Program-made: the position numbers and the translations under genes
Notes under the pieces: generated by a model
Told to the model about the DNA's origin: nothing
Seen by the model: only the letters and a program-made list of their open reading frames with translations
Database searches by the model: none
Assembly: GCA_049511115.1 (NCBI GenBank)
Contig: JBEKYH010000222.1
Location: 1-7,894 of the forward strand
Reading direction: 5' to 3'
Origin: JBEKYH01 sp049511115
GTDB taxonomy: Bacteria > Planctomycetota > Phycisphaerae > Tepidisphaerales > Tepidisphaeraceae
DNA: 7,894 nt
Shown: positions 1-6,348 of the stretch, in pieces
How positions within the stretch are numbered: position 1 is the first letter of the stretch
Layout: every line of letters begins with the position of its first letter

Positions 1-390
1 TGGGATGGGGATAAAGGCGTTTTGAGCGAAGTGCGGACGGTTTCGGCCCTCCCGGCGGATTTTAAGGGAACCAGCGTCAGCGCCGAGATCGCCATTCATC
101 CCAACGGCAAGTTCCTTTATGCCACCAACCGGGGGGATGACAGCGTGGCGGTCTTTGCCATAGACCCGGACAATGGCAATCTCAGCCAGATCGAGCATAT
201 TCCCACGCGGGGGAAGACGCCGCGGAATTTCGCGATTGATCCGACCGGCCAGTGGCTGATCGTCACTAACCATGACAGTAACAACGGTTCAGTATTCAAA
301 GTGGACCAGCAAACGGGGCGTTTAACCGCGGCAGGGGACCCATTTTCGGTGGCTTACCCGTTTTGCGAACGATTTTTACCGTTACCGTAG
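1..390 (+). CDS. Lactonase / 6-phosphogluconolactonase-type seven-bladed beta-propeller protein, C-terminal part (5' end outside window)
   Basis: The frame is open from base 1, so the gene starts upstream and only its last 129 codons are present, about a third of the usual 340-390 residues. The visible part matches the C-terminal blades of the bacterial lactonase (YbhE/Pgl-like) family. It has an AEIAIHPNGKFLYATNRGDDS strand, then AVFAIDPDNGNL, GKTPRNFAIDPTGQWL, FKVDQQTGRL, and a closing FCERFLP segment equivalent to the family's typical VCVKFLP end. These repeated HP/DP-G-(K/Q)-(F/W)-L signatures mark successive propeller blades. Some family members hydrolyse 6-phosphogluconolactone in the pentose phosphate pathway. 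Others act on other lactones or are uncharacterised, and the fragment cannot separate these. Any signal peptide lies outside the window. The gene ends at TAG, 77 bp before the next start. Family assignment is confident; substrate is not. Confidence 0.9.
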   Translation, partial: WDGDKGVLSEVRTVSALPADFKGTSVSAEIAIHPNGKFLYATNRGDDSVAVFAIDPDNGNLSQIEHIPTRGKTPRNFAIDPTGQWLIVTNHDSNNGSVFKVDQQTGRLTAAGDPFSVAYPFCERFLPLP

Positions 391-420
391 TGGCGCGATT
401 TCTTGACACTCCCCGCGCCG
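391..420 (+). terminator. Weak hairpin after the lactonase gene, possible terminator, overlapping the next gene's -35 box
   Basis: TGGCGCG at 391-397 can pair with CGCGCCG at 414-420. This gives six Watson-Crick pairs plus one G-T, with a 16-nt loop. A short T run (423-426) follows two bases later. It starts directly after the lactonase stop codon. The long loop and the run of only four Ts make it a poor intrinsic terminator. The loop contains the TTGACA of the candidate promoter for the downstream gene, so the two readings may compete. Confidence 0.3.
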
Positions 421-429
421 ACTTTTAAT
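403..429 (+). promoter_or_regulatory. Sigma-70-like promoter for the HEAT-type protein gene
   Basis: A perfect -35 hexamer TTGACA lies at 403-408. A -10-like TTTAAT lies at 424-429, five of six to consensus with a short 15-bp spacer. Shifting to TAATAT at 426-431 gives 17 bp but only four matches. Transcription would start near 436-438, leaving a leader of about 30 nt that contains the Shine-Dalgarno at 455-458. It is the only AT-leaning stretch in this intergenic region. Position and hexamers are seen; activity is inferred. Confidence 0.55.
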
Positions 430-453
430 ATCGCCGGGCACGACGTTCCTCCC

Positions 454-459
454 TGGAGA
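454..459 (+). promoter_or_regulatory. Ribosome binding site for the HEAT-type protein gene
   Basis: TGGAGA (core GGAG at 455-458) lies 9 nt upstream of the ATG at 468. It supports this start, which also places a signal peptide at the very N-terminus. Confidence 0.6.
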
Positions 460-467
460 TCAGCATC

Positions 468-2891
468 ATGTTGCGATTGCCGCGCTCCGTTGCCTGCCGG
501 CTGCTTCCGTCTCTAACGATTGTCTGCGGATTGGCGTTGCCTCCGCTCTTTAGCCCCACGGCGTGGGGCGCAGATGCGCCCGCGACGACGGACCAGCCCG
601 CCCCGCCTGCGGCCGCTGCTCCCGCGGATCAGACCGCTGCGCCAGCGGCTTCTCCAGCGGATCAGGCTGCGCCCACCGCCGCCGCGCCGCCAGCCGCCCC
701 GGCTCCGGCTCCCGATCAAGCCGGCGCGCCTGAGCCTGCCCCCGCTCCGTCTGAAGCGTCGCCCCAGGAACGCCAGCTCCGCAATGACGTGGATGCCTAT
801 TTCCATTACGCATGGGTCGGGCGCTATGACCTGGCGTCGCAATTTGCCCAGAAGATCGTCGATGAGACCGCCGATCCGGCAACGCTGATTCCCGTCCTGG
901 AAGACACCGCGAAGCTGCACGACCCCACGATGGGTTACCTGGCGCAGCTTCTGCTCTTCGATAATCAGGCCGACCTCAAGGCGAGCACCGACAAACTGCT
1001 CCTCAAAGTACAGGCGGGAAACATCGCCCGATCGCAGGACCCGGCGGTGATCGAGCAGACCATCCGCGACATGTCCGTCGGCGAGCGCGGCTATGAAAAT
1101 CACCTGCCCATCCTCCGGCACAGCGGCGAATTGGCCGTGCCCGTGATGCTGCAATTCCTGCGCATCGAGGACGACCAGCACAAGCCGTATCGCGGTACAG
1201 TTCGGCGGGCCCTGGTCGATCTGGGCAAATCGGCGGTGCTGCCGCTGTTGGCTGCCACCGACACCAAGGACAAAGCTACGCTTCTGGCCGTGGTGGATGC
1301 GCTGGGATCGCTCGGTTACGACGCGGCCGCGCCGTACCTGACGCGAATCGCCAACGATCCCAATAGCAGTGAGGAAGTCAAAGTCGCCGCCAGGTCGTCG
1401 CTGGCGCGGTTGGCGCTGACGCAGACCGGAAGCGCCGACCAGTTGTTTTACGGCATGGCTTTGCGTTTCTATTACGACCGGGCCGCCCTGGGCCAGATCA
1501 ACGACAACCCCGGTTCTTCGCCTTCTTCACCCATTCAGACGGGTAATTATTGGACGTGGGACGAAGCCAAGGGCCTGCAGCGCACGGAAGTCCCCGCGCC
1601 GATCTTTAATGATCTTATGACCCTGCGAATGTGCGAGCAGGCGCTGTCTTTGAACCCCAGCATGGCCGAGGCCGTCGCCCTCTGGCTGGACGCCGACAAC
1701 AAGCGCGAGGCGGACCTCCCCGACGGCTCGACCGATCCGGTCATGGGAAGCCAGCCGCCGGCGCATTACTTCAATGTTTCCAGCGGAGCCAGGCATATTG
1801 ACGACGCGCTGGCACGCGCTCTGACCGACCGGAATTCGGCGGTCGCGCTCAAGCTCACGCATTCACTCGGGTTGATCGTCGGCCGCAGCACCATGAGCGG
1901 CACGGATGGTCAGCCGCTCTGCGACGCCCTGCACTTCCCCGATAAATCGGTCCGTTATGAGGCGGCGTGCGCTTTGGCGTCGGCGCTGCCGGACAAGCCG
2001 TTCAGCTCGCAAGAGCGCGTGGTGCCGCTATTGGTTGAAGCCATCGGCGGCGGAGGCAATGGAAACGTGCTGGTGCTGGGCCCAAGTCAGGATGACGCCA
2101 ATTCGCTGCAGGATACGCTGCGGAAGCTGGGATACATCACCGCGGCGGCGGGTTCGCCGGGCGACGTGGTGACGGCGGCGAGCGCGCTTCCGTCAGTCGA
2201 CGCAATCATCATCGCCCGCGGAACCTCCGACGAGGCGGTGGCCCAGATGATTTCCGTGGCGGCCCAGGCGCCCCGGCTCCAGGGCGCTGTGGATGTGATC
2301 CTGAGCGAGAATGACACGGGTTTTGCCGCCGCGCAGGCGTTGAATAATCCGCTGGTTTCAGTCAGCACTCAGACCGGCGGCGACACGCTGAAGAAGGACA
2401 TCGAAGCGGCCCGCGCCAAGGCCGGCCTGGCGCCGTTGAGTGCGGACGCGGCGGCTGGCTATGCCATGCGATCGGCGTTGGTGATGGAGAGTCTGGCGAT
2501 CAACCACAACACCATCCTGGACCTTGGCCCGGCCGAGCCGGGATTGCTCACGGCCCTCGATGGGACGAATGCCGACCTCGTCGCCGCCATCGGCAATGCA
2601 TTGGCCCGGCTCTCCTCCAGCGACGCGCAGCGCGGCATTGCCCATCGCGCTCTGGACGAGCAGGCCCCCAAGGAAATTCGCATCCCCCTCTTCCGGGCCT
2701 TGACCGTCAGCGCCAAGGCGTTTGGAAATCAACTGGACGCCCCGCAGGTGGAAGCGCTGCAGAAGCAGGCCGTCGATACCGCCGACCAGGACATCCGCTC
2801 CGCCGCCGCGGAGGCCCGCGGTGCGCTGAATCTGCCGACGGACCAAGCCGCGAGCCTGATCCTGAATGCCACGGGGACGGCGAGCCGTTAA
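468..2891 (+). CDS. Exported HEAT-like repeat protein with Ala/Pro-rich linker and a degenerate receiver-like domain
   Basis: This 807-residue protein has no function I can name. Residues 1-35 look like a Sec signal peptide: basic start (R3, R6, R11), a hydrophobic stretch around 12-28, and likely cleavage after A35. Residues 36-98 are a low-complexity Ala/Pro linker with repeated PADQ/PDQ motifs. Helical, HEAT-like segments follow at roughly 205-315 and 440-525, typified by VRRALVDLGKSAVLPLL and VRYEAACALASALPD. Residues 533-655 look like a CheY-type alpha/beta fold: a VLVLG strand, a helix with TLRKLGY, a VDAIIIA strand, VDVILSE and LVSVST. The acidic pair and phospho-acceptor Asp are missing. 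Residues 656-795 are again helical. The export signal makes a scaffold or binding role outside the cytoplasm plausible, but that is inference. The gene has its own promoter and precedes hisA by 36 bp, so hisA may be co-transcribed. Confidence 0.85.
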   Translation: MLRLPRSVACRLLPSLTIVCGLALPPLFSPTAWGADAPATTDQPAPPAAAAPADQTAAPAASPADQAAPTAAAPPAAPAPAPDQAGAPEPAPAPSEASPQERQLRNDVDAYFHYAWVGRYDLASQFAQKIVDETADPATLIPVLEDTAKLHDPTMGYLAQLLLFDNQADLKASTDKLLLKVQAGNIARSQDPAVIEQTIRDMSVGERGYENHLPILRHSGELAVPVMLQFLRIEDDQHKPYRGTVRRALVDLGKSAVLPLLAATDTKDKATLLAVVDALGSLGYDAAAPYLTRIANDPNSSEEVKVAARSSLARLALTQTGSADQLFYGMALRFYYDRAALGQINDNPGSSPSSPIQTGNYWTWDEAKGLQRTEVPAPIFNDLMTLRMCEQALSLNPSMAEAVALWLDADNKREADLPDGSTDPVMGSQPPAHYFNVSSGARHIDDALARALTDRNSAVALKLTHSLGLIVGRSTMSGTDGQPLCDALHFPDKSVRYEAACALASALPDKPFSSQERVVPLLVEAIGGGGNGNVLVLGPSQDDANSLQDTLRKLGYITAAAGSPGDVVTAASALPSVDAIIIARGTSDEAVAQMISVAAQAPRLQGAVDVILSENDTGFAAAQALNNPLVSVSTQTGGDTLKKDIEAARAKAGLAPLSADAAAGYAMRSALVMESLAINHNTILDLGPAEPGLLTALDGTNADLVAAIGNALARLSSSDAQRGIAHRALDEQAPKEIRIPLFRALTVSAKAFGNQLDAPQVEALQKQAVDTADQDIRSAAAEARGALNLPTDQAASLILNATGTASR
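573..761 (+). repeat. Ala/Pro/Gln-rich low-complexity coding segment with degenerate PADQ repeats
   Basis: This segment encodes residues 36-98 of the HEAT-like protein. The motif PADQ occurs twice and PDQ or TDQP variants occur twice more, separated by Ala/Pro runs. It sits directly after the predicted signal peptide and probably forms an extended, disordered spacer between the membrane or export site and the folded repeats. Confidence 0.6.
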
Positions 2892-2927
2892 GAATTGGTT
2901 CGGCGGCTGGAACGATAAGCTAACCAC

Positions 2928-3656
2928 ATGGCTTTGGTTATCATTCCCAGCATCGATTTGCGCGACGGAAAGGTCGTTCGCCTGCAACAGGGGGACTACG
3001 GCAAACAGATTGGATATGCGATTGAACCGGAACAAGCAGCCGCCCAGTTCGCGGCCGCCGGGGCTACGTGGCTGCATATCGTGGACCTGGACGGGGCCAA
3101 AGCGGGCCGGCCGTCCCAGACAGACCTTATTGCTCGAATCAAGACCGGCTCATCCCTGCGCGTGCAGGTAGGGGGAGGAATTCGCTCAACGGCAGACATC
3201 GATGCCTTGCTGGAAGCGGGAATCGAGCGGGTTGTCGTGGGAACCAAGGCGATGGAGGACTGGGATTGGTTTGCCGGCCTTGCGCGGCAGGAGGCCTACC
3301 GCGGGCGGCTCATCCTGGCGCTGGATGCCAAGGACGGGCATATTGCCACGCGCGGCTGGACGCACACGACCGGCAAACTCGCGGTGGATGTGGCTCGCCA
3401 GGTCAGCGGCTGGCCGCTGGCGGCGATCCTCTACACGGATGTCGCCAAGGACGGGATGTTGCAGGGGCCTAATCTCGCGCAGACGCGGTTGCTGGCCGAG
3501 GCGGGCGATGTCCCGGTCATTGCCAGCGGTGGCGTGGGGACGATCGAGCATATCCACGCCCTGCGGCAATTACCCGTCTGGGCGGCTATTGTGGGCCGCA
3601 GCCTGTACGAGGGAACGGTCGATCTGGCCGCGGCTATTGCCCTTGCGGCGGGATGA
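2928..3656 (+). CDS. hisA: Phosphoribosylformimino-5-aminoimidazole carboxamide ribotide isomerase (HisA)
   Basis: HisA catalyses the fourth step of histidine biosynthesis, the Amadori isomerisation of ProFAR to PRFAR, in the cytoplasm. The protein is 242 residues, the normal length for this (beta/alpha)8 barrel. The first strand IIPSIDLRDG carries the catalytic base D10. DLDGAKAG is at 53-60 and the phosphate-binding loop GGGIRS at 82-87. ALDAKDG contains D133, and LYTDVAKDGMLQGPN contains the general acid D171. ASGGV (199-203) and GRSLYEG (223-229) form the second phosphate site. All key residues are present, so it should be active. The ATG at 2928 gives the family's standard N-terminus, although there is no clear Shine-Dalgarno (only a GGA about 16 nt upstream), which fits read-through or coupling from the gene before it. 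No other his gene is in the window. Its last 23 bp overlap the end of the convergent FKBP gene. Confidence 0.97.
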   Translation: MALVIIPSIDLRDGKVVRLQQGDYGKQIGYAIEPEQAAAQFAAAGATWLHIVDLDGAKAGRPSQTDLIARIKTGSSLRVQVGGGIRSTADIDALLEAGIERVVVGTKAMEDWDWFAGLARQEAYRGRLILALDAKDGHIATRGWTHTTGKLAVDVARQVSGWPLAAILYTDVAKDGMLQGPNLAQTRLLAEAGDVPVIASGGVGTIEHIHALRQLPVWAAIVGRSLYEGTVDLAAAIALAAG

Positions 3657-4194
3657 TCGTCGGCGTCGGCCCGGTTCCTGGCGTGATGTGCATCATTTCC
3701 AGGTCGAAGACCAGCGTCGAGTTGGGGGGGATTTTATCGCCGCGGCCGTCCGCCCCATAGGCGAGGTTCGGCGGAATGACCACCTCTCGCTTGGCGCCCA
3801 CGCGCATGCCGGTGGCCGCTTCATCGAATCCGGCGATGGCATCGCCGTTGCCCAGCTTCAAAGCCCACGGATCACCGGTGTTGTAGGAATTGGCGAATTC
3901 ATCGCCGCCGTAATAGAGGCGGCCGCGATAATTGACGGTGACTTCATCCCCCGGTTTGGACGGCACGCCGGTTCCGTCTTTCACTTCGACGATTGTGAGG
4001 CCTGATTTCGTGATGCGTTTGTCGCCGGCGGCTAGAACGAGGGCCGGCTTGGTGGTGGGCGCGGCGGGAGGCGCCGCTTCGGTCAATCCAAGCTCCGGCG
4101 GCGCTGGCGGGATCATCTCGTAATGAATGGCGGCCGCCCCCGTCCCGAGCAGGCAGGCGATGACCGATGCAATGATTGGCGTGGACGATTTCAT
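3634..4194 (-). CDS. Exported FKBP-type peptidyl-prolyl cis-trans isomerase
   Basis: This 186-residue protein has a hydrophobic N-terminus (about residues 6-22) and a Pro/Ala-rich linker (29-52), followed by one FKBP domain (about 65-171). FKBPs catalyse cis-trans isomerisation of X-Pro bonds; this one would act outside the cytoplasmic membrane. Compared with FKBP12, the pocket keeps Y89 (Y26), F100 (F36), W110 (F46), I120 (I56), F123 (W59), Y146 (Y82) and F163 (F99). The position of FKBP12 Asp37 is Ala101. LAYGADG, IPPNSTLVFDLE and PGDEVTVNYRG are typical of the family. VIAC at 11-14 resembles a lipobox, but the preceding segment is very short, so a Sec signal or anchor is more likely. Its ATG overlaps the DUF1802 stop as ATGA, and an AGAGGAG (4196-4202) sits unusually close, 1 nt before the start. 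Translation is probably coupled to the upstream gene. Confidence 0.93.
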   Translation of the reverse strand: MKSSTPIIASVIACLLGTGAAAIHYEMIPPAPPELGLTEAAPPAAPTTKPALVLAAGDKRITKSGLTIVEVKDGTGVPSKPGDEVTVNYRGRLYYGGDEFANSYNTGDPWALKLGNGDAIAGFDEAATGMRVGAKREVVIPPNLAYGADGRGDKIPPNSTLVFDLEMMHITPGTGPTPTIIPPQGQ

Positions 4195-4793
4195 GCTCCT
4201 CTATTCAATGCGGATTGCCCCAGCCGGTCAAGGATGTTGCGCCGCCGATTCTGATAGGCGGAGTCATCCATCACCGCCGCGGCCCCGGTTGTTTCCAGCG
4301 GCGCATCCAGCGGCACCCAGCTCTTGCATCCCGCGTAGGCGGGCGTGTTGGCAATCGTTCGCGGGACGGACAGTCGATAGACGCGCAATAGCAGCAGATA
4401 CAGCGGATTTTGCGGCTTGTAATTGAAGCGCATGTCGATCAGGGGTTTGGTCCAGACGTGCTCATCATCCAGGGAATCCATCGCCGGCCGGCTGGTCAGC
4501 GGAATGATGTCGGTCACCTCCGCCGCGGCGGACAGGCGCACCGCGCTCGGCTCGGCCGATACCGCGGTGAAGCCGCCTTGCGCGGCGGGCTTGAGCATAG
4601 CCAGGTTTTGATGCAGAAAGGTCGGGAAAAGAAGGAACCGCCGATGCTCCAGTTCGAATTCGCCGGCGGCTTCATAAATCCCGCCCTTGCGAAGGAGGAG
4701 CATTTGCCGCCCAGATTCCATCGCGCGGCAGACGATGTCCCATTCCTTGAGGCCGACGCTCAATTTCTCGGCAGGTTTGTCTGCTGTTGTCAT
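4191..4793 (-). CDS. DUF1802 family protein
   Basis: This 200-residue protein matches DUF1802, a family without established function. The motifs I recognise are LKEWDIVCRAMESG at 15-28 followed by QMLLLRKGGIYE (30-41), RRFLLFPTFLHQ (51-62), WTKPLIDMRF (114-123) with a hydrophobic YLLLLRVYRL (132-141), and CKSWVPLD (156-163). There is no signal peptide or membrane segment, so it should be cytoplasmic. The RKGGI and FLLFPTFLHQ blocks are the family's hallmark and suggest a conserved binding or catalytic pocket, but the reaction is unknown. The ATG at 4793 lies 8 nt after the obg stop and has no convincing Shine-Dalgarno, so it is probably translated by ribosomes finishing obg. Its TGA overlaps the FKBP ATG. 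This tight placement links it to obg expression but does not prove a shared function. Confidence 0.85.
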   Translation of the reverse strand: MTTADKPAEKLSVGLKEWDIVCRAMESGRQMLLLRKGGIYEAAGEFELEHRRFLLFPTFLHQNLAMLKPAAQGGFTAVSAEPSAVRLSAAAEVTDIIPLTSRPAMDSLDDEHVWTKPLIDMRFNYKPQNPLYLLLLRVYRLSVPRTIANTPAYAGCKSWVPLDAPLETTGAAAVMDDSAYQNRRRNILDRLGQSALNRGA

Positions 4794-4801
4794 GGCCGAA
4801 A

Positions 4802-5821
4802 TTATACCGCCGTCTCGACCGCACCGGACTCCTGCTCGCGGACAATGTGCCAGAGGGATTCCATCAGTTTCTCCACGCCTTGGCGGCTGACCCCGGAGAT
4901 GGCGAAAATCTCCTTGCCGGGGAGTTCCTTCCGCAGGCGGTCAATCGCGTCGTTGTCGATGGCCAGGTCCATTTTATTGGCGGCGATGATCTCGCGCTTG
5001 TTGGCCAGCACCGGGCTGAACGACTCCAGCTCCTTGCGGATCACATGGTAATTGGCGACCGGGTCACTTTCGTCCATCGGATACAAATCGAGCAGATGCA
5101 CGATAACCTTGGTGCGCTCGATGTGCCGCAGGAACGCATGGCCCAGGCCCGCGCCCTGGTTGGCCCCTTCGATCAGGCCCGGAATGTCTGCCAGCACGAG
5201 GCGGCGGTCTCCCGCCAATTCGACAATGCCCAGTTGCGGGTCGAGCGTGGTGAACGGATAGTCCGCCACCTTGGGACGGGCCGCCGAGACGCAGCGCAGC
5301 AGTGTGCTCTTCCCCGCGTTGGGCATGCCCACCAGCCCGACGTCGGCAATCAGTTTCAATTCCAATTTGAGCATGCGCTCCTGCCCCTCGCCTCCCGGTT
5401 CGGCATAGCGCGGGGCCTGATTGCTGGGCGTCTTGAAGTGCCAATTCCCTCGCCCTCCCTTGCCGCCGCGCGCGGCGACGATTTCTTTTCCCACCGCGTC
5501 CAGGTCAGCGAGCAGGATGCCATGTTCGGCGTCGAAGACCAGCGTCCCCGGCGGCACATTCACGACGAGATTCCCGCCATTGAGGCCGGCCATCTTCTTG
5601 CCCATCCCGCCCATGCCGCGCTTGGCCCGCCAGTGGTGCTTGGACGCGAAGTCCATGAGAGTGTCTTTGTTGGCGTCAGCCTGCAGAATAACGCTGCCGC
5701 CATCCCCTCCATCCCCGCCGTCGGGGCCGCCCTTGGGGATGTACTTCTCGCGCCGGAATGAGACGCACCCGTCCCCCCCGTCGCCGGCTTTCACGTGGAT
5801 GATGGCTTCGTCTACGAACAT
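4802..5821 (-). CDS. obg: Obg/CgtA GTPase, large ribosomal subunit assembly factor
   Basis: Obg is an essential GTPase that binds the 50S subunit late in assembly and links GTP/ppGpp levels to growth. The 339-residue protein has the Obg fold at 1-158, with the Gly-rich region GGPDGGDGGDGGSV (31-44) and AARGGKGGRGNWHFKTP (116-132). The G domain follows: P-loop GMPNAGKST (165-173), switch I YPFTTLDP (188-195), DIPG (212-215), NKMD (282-285) and SG (309-310). All GTP-binding motifs are intact. The protein ends soon after the G domain, so it lacks the C-terminal OCT or acidic extension found in some Obg proteins; this short form is common. Obg genes usually follow rpmA directly, but here a GxxExxY cassette lies between. 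A -10-like TAGAAT ends 9 nt before the ATG with no Shine-Dalgarno, which could mean a nearly leaderless transcript. Confidence 0.97.
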   Translation of the reverse strand: MFVDEAIIHVKAGDGGDGCVSFRREKYIPKGGPDGGDGGDGGSVILQADANKDTLMDFASKHHWRAKRGMGGMGKKMAGLNGGNLVVNVPPGTLVFDAEHGILLADLDAVGKEIVAARGGKGGRGNWHFKTPSNQAPRYAEPGGEGQERMLKLELKLIADVGLVGMPNAGKSTLLRCVSAARPKVADYPFTTLDPQLGIVELAGDRRLVLADIPGLIEGANQGAGLGHAFLRHIERTKVIVHLLDLYPMDESDPVANYHVIRKELESFSPVLANKREIIAANKMDLAIDNDAIDRLRKELPGKEIFAISGVSRQGVEKLMESLWHIVREQESGAVETAV

Positions 5822-5830
5822 TGTGGCACT

Positions 5831-5836
5831 ATTCTA
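5831..5836 (-). promoter_or_regulatory. Candidate -10 element immediately upstream of obg
   Basis: Read on the minus strand this is TAGAAT, five of six to the -10 consensus, ending 9 nt before the obg ATG. The -35 region (around 5854-5859, TTTTCG) is weak. If used, the transcript would start within a few bases of the ATG, giving a leaderless or nearly leaderless mRNA. That agrees with the absence of a Shine-Dalgarno before obg. A single hexamer is thin evidence. Confidence 0.3.
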
Positions 5837-5866
5837 TTGCGCGTATGGGTGATCGAAAAACTGGGT

Positions 5867-5896
5867 GAACGCCGAGACGCAAAGACGCCGAGAAGA
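5867..5896 (+). repeat. Left inverted-repeat arm of the GxxExxY cassette
   Basis: After GA, three tandem 8-bp units ACGCCGAG, ACGCAAAG and ACGCCGAG (5869-5892) are followed by AAGA. The arm matches the right arm on the opposite strand at 25 of 31 aligned columns, with five transitions and one missing base. It lies 14 bp beyond the GxxExxY stop codon and 45 bp upstream of the obg start. Confidence 0.8.
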
Positions 5897-5910
5897 AAAA
5901 TGCTGCCGAG

Positions 5911-6324
5911 TCAGGGCCTGATGACTCTTTTGACGCCGTCCTTGAGGGCGGGGACGTTGAAATTGATGAGCAGACCCAGCTTCAGGCCGGTGATTTTTAA
6001 ATAGGTCAGAACCTGCGCCTTGTGGACGGCGGCGAGTTCTTCGACTGCTTTCAATTCGACCAGAAGTTTTTTCTCGACAATAAAATCGAGCCGGCGCACC
6101 CCGATGCTCTCGCCTTTGTAATCCACGTCCACAATAACCTGGCGGGCAAACTCGATATGTCGCAGGCGAAACTCAATGACCATCGCGGCTTCGTAAAGGG
6201 ATTCATCCAGGCCCGGGCCGAGCCGGCGATGAACCTCGATAGCTGCGGCTATAACGGAGTGGGTTAACTGGTCCATTTCTGGACCCAACTCACTTGCCCG
6301 CGGTGCTTGCAAGCTGTCGTCCAT
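5911..6324 (-). CDS. GxxExxY protein, PD-(D/E)XK nuclease-like family
   Basis: This 137-residue protein carries the family-defining GxxExxY motif as GLDESLY (G38, E41, Y44), inside the typical IEVHRRLGPGLDESLYE block. D80 in RRLDFIVE, then E90 and K92 in LLVELKAVE, fit a PD-(D/E)XK active site. Q104 in HKAQVLTYLK and the LGLLINFNV strand are also typical. The full set of putative catalytic residues is present, so it may be a functional nuclease, but to my knowledge the family has no settled role. The listed ATG has a GGAGG about 13 nt upstream (GAGGGGA closer). M17 (start at 6276) would give the more usual family N-terminus and is a real alternative. The gene lies between rpmA and obg, in the same direction, and is enclosed by inverted repeats. 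It is probably carried along in the ribosomal transcript rather than being part of ribosome assembly. Confidence 0.92.
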   Translation of the reverse strand: MDDSLQAPRASELGPEMDQLTHSVIAAAIEVHRRLGPGLDESLYEAAMVIEFRLRHIEFARQVIVDVDYKGESIGVRRLDFIVEKKLLVELKAVEELAAVHKAQVLTYLKITGLKLGLLINFNVPALKDGVKRVIRP

Positions 6325-6348
6325 TGCCGCGCCGTCCCCTCCGCATTT

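Noticed and set aside
513..1181. A 222-codon Arg/Gly-rich open frame on the - strand
   Set aside because: It is antisense to the signal peptide, Ala/Pro linker and first helices of the HEAT-like protein; its composition is a by-product of the Ala/Pro codons.
2358..3077. A 239-codon open frame on the - strand
   Set aside because: It runs antisense across the 3' end of the HEAT-like gene and into hisA, and shows no family features.
3202..4005. A 267-codon open frame on the + strand
   Set aside because: It is an out-of-frame shadow of hisA that continues antisense to the FKBP gene; the product is Arg/Trp-rich without motifs.
3660..4190. Lipoprotein signal on the FKBP
   Set aside because: VIAC resembles a lipobox, but only 13 residues precede the Cys and the hydrophobic stretch continues past it, so a normal signal or anchor fits better.
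4787..5761. A 324-codon open frame on the + strand
   Set aside because: It lies antisense to obg, whose GTPase motifs are all intact. The antisense translation has no recognisable domain, and long antisense frames are expected in GC-rich DNA.
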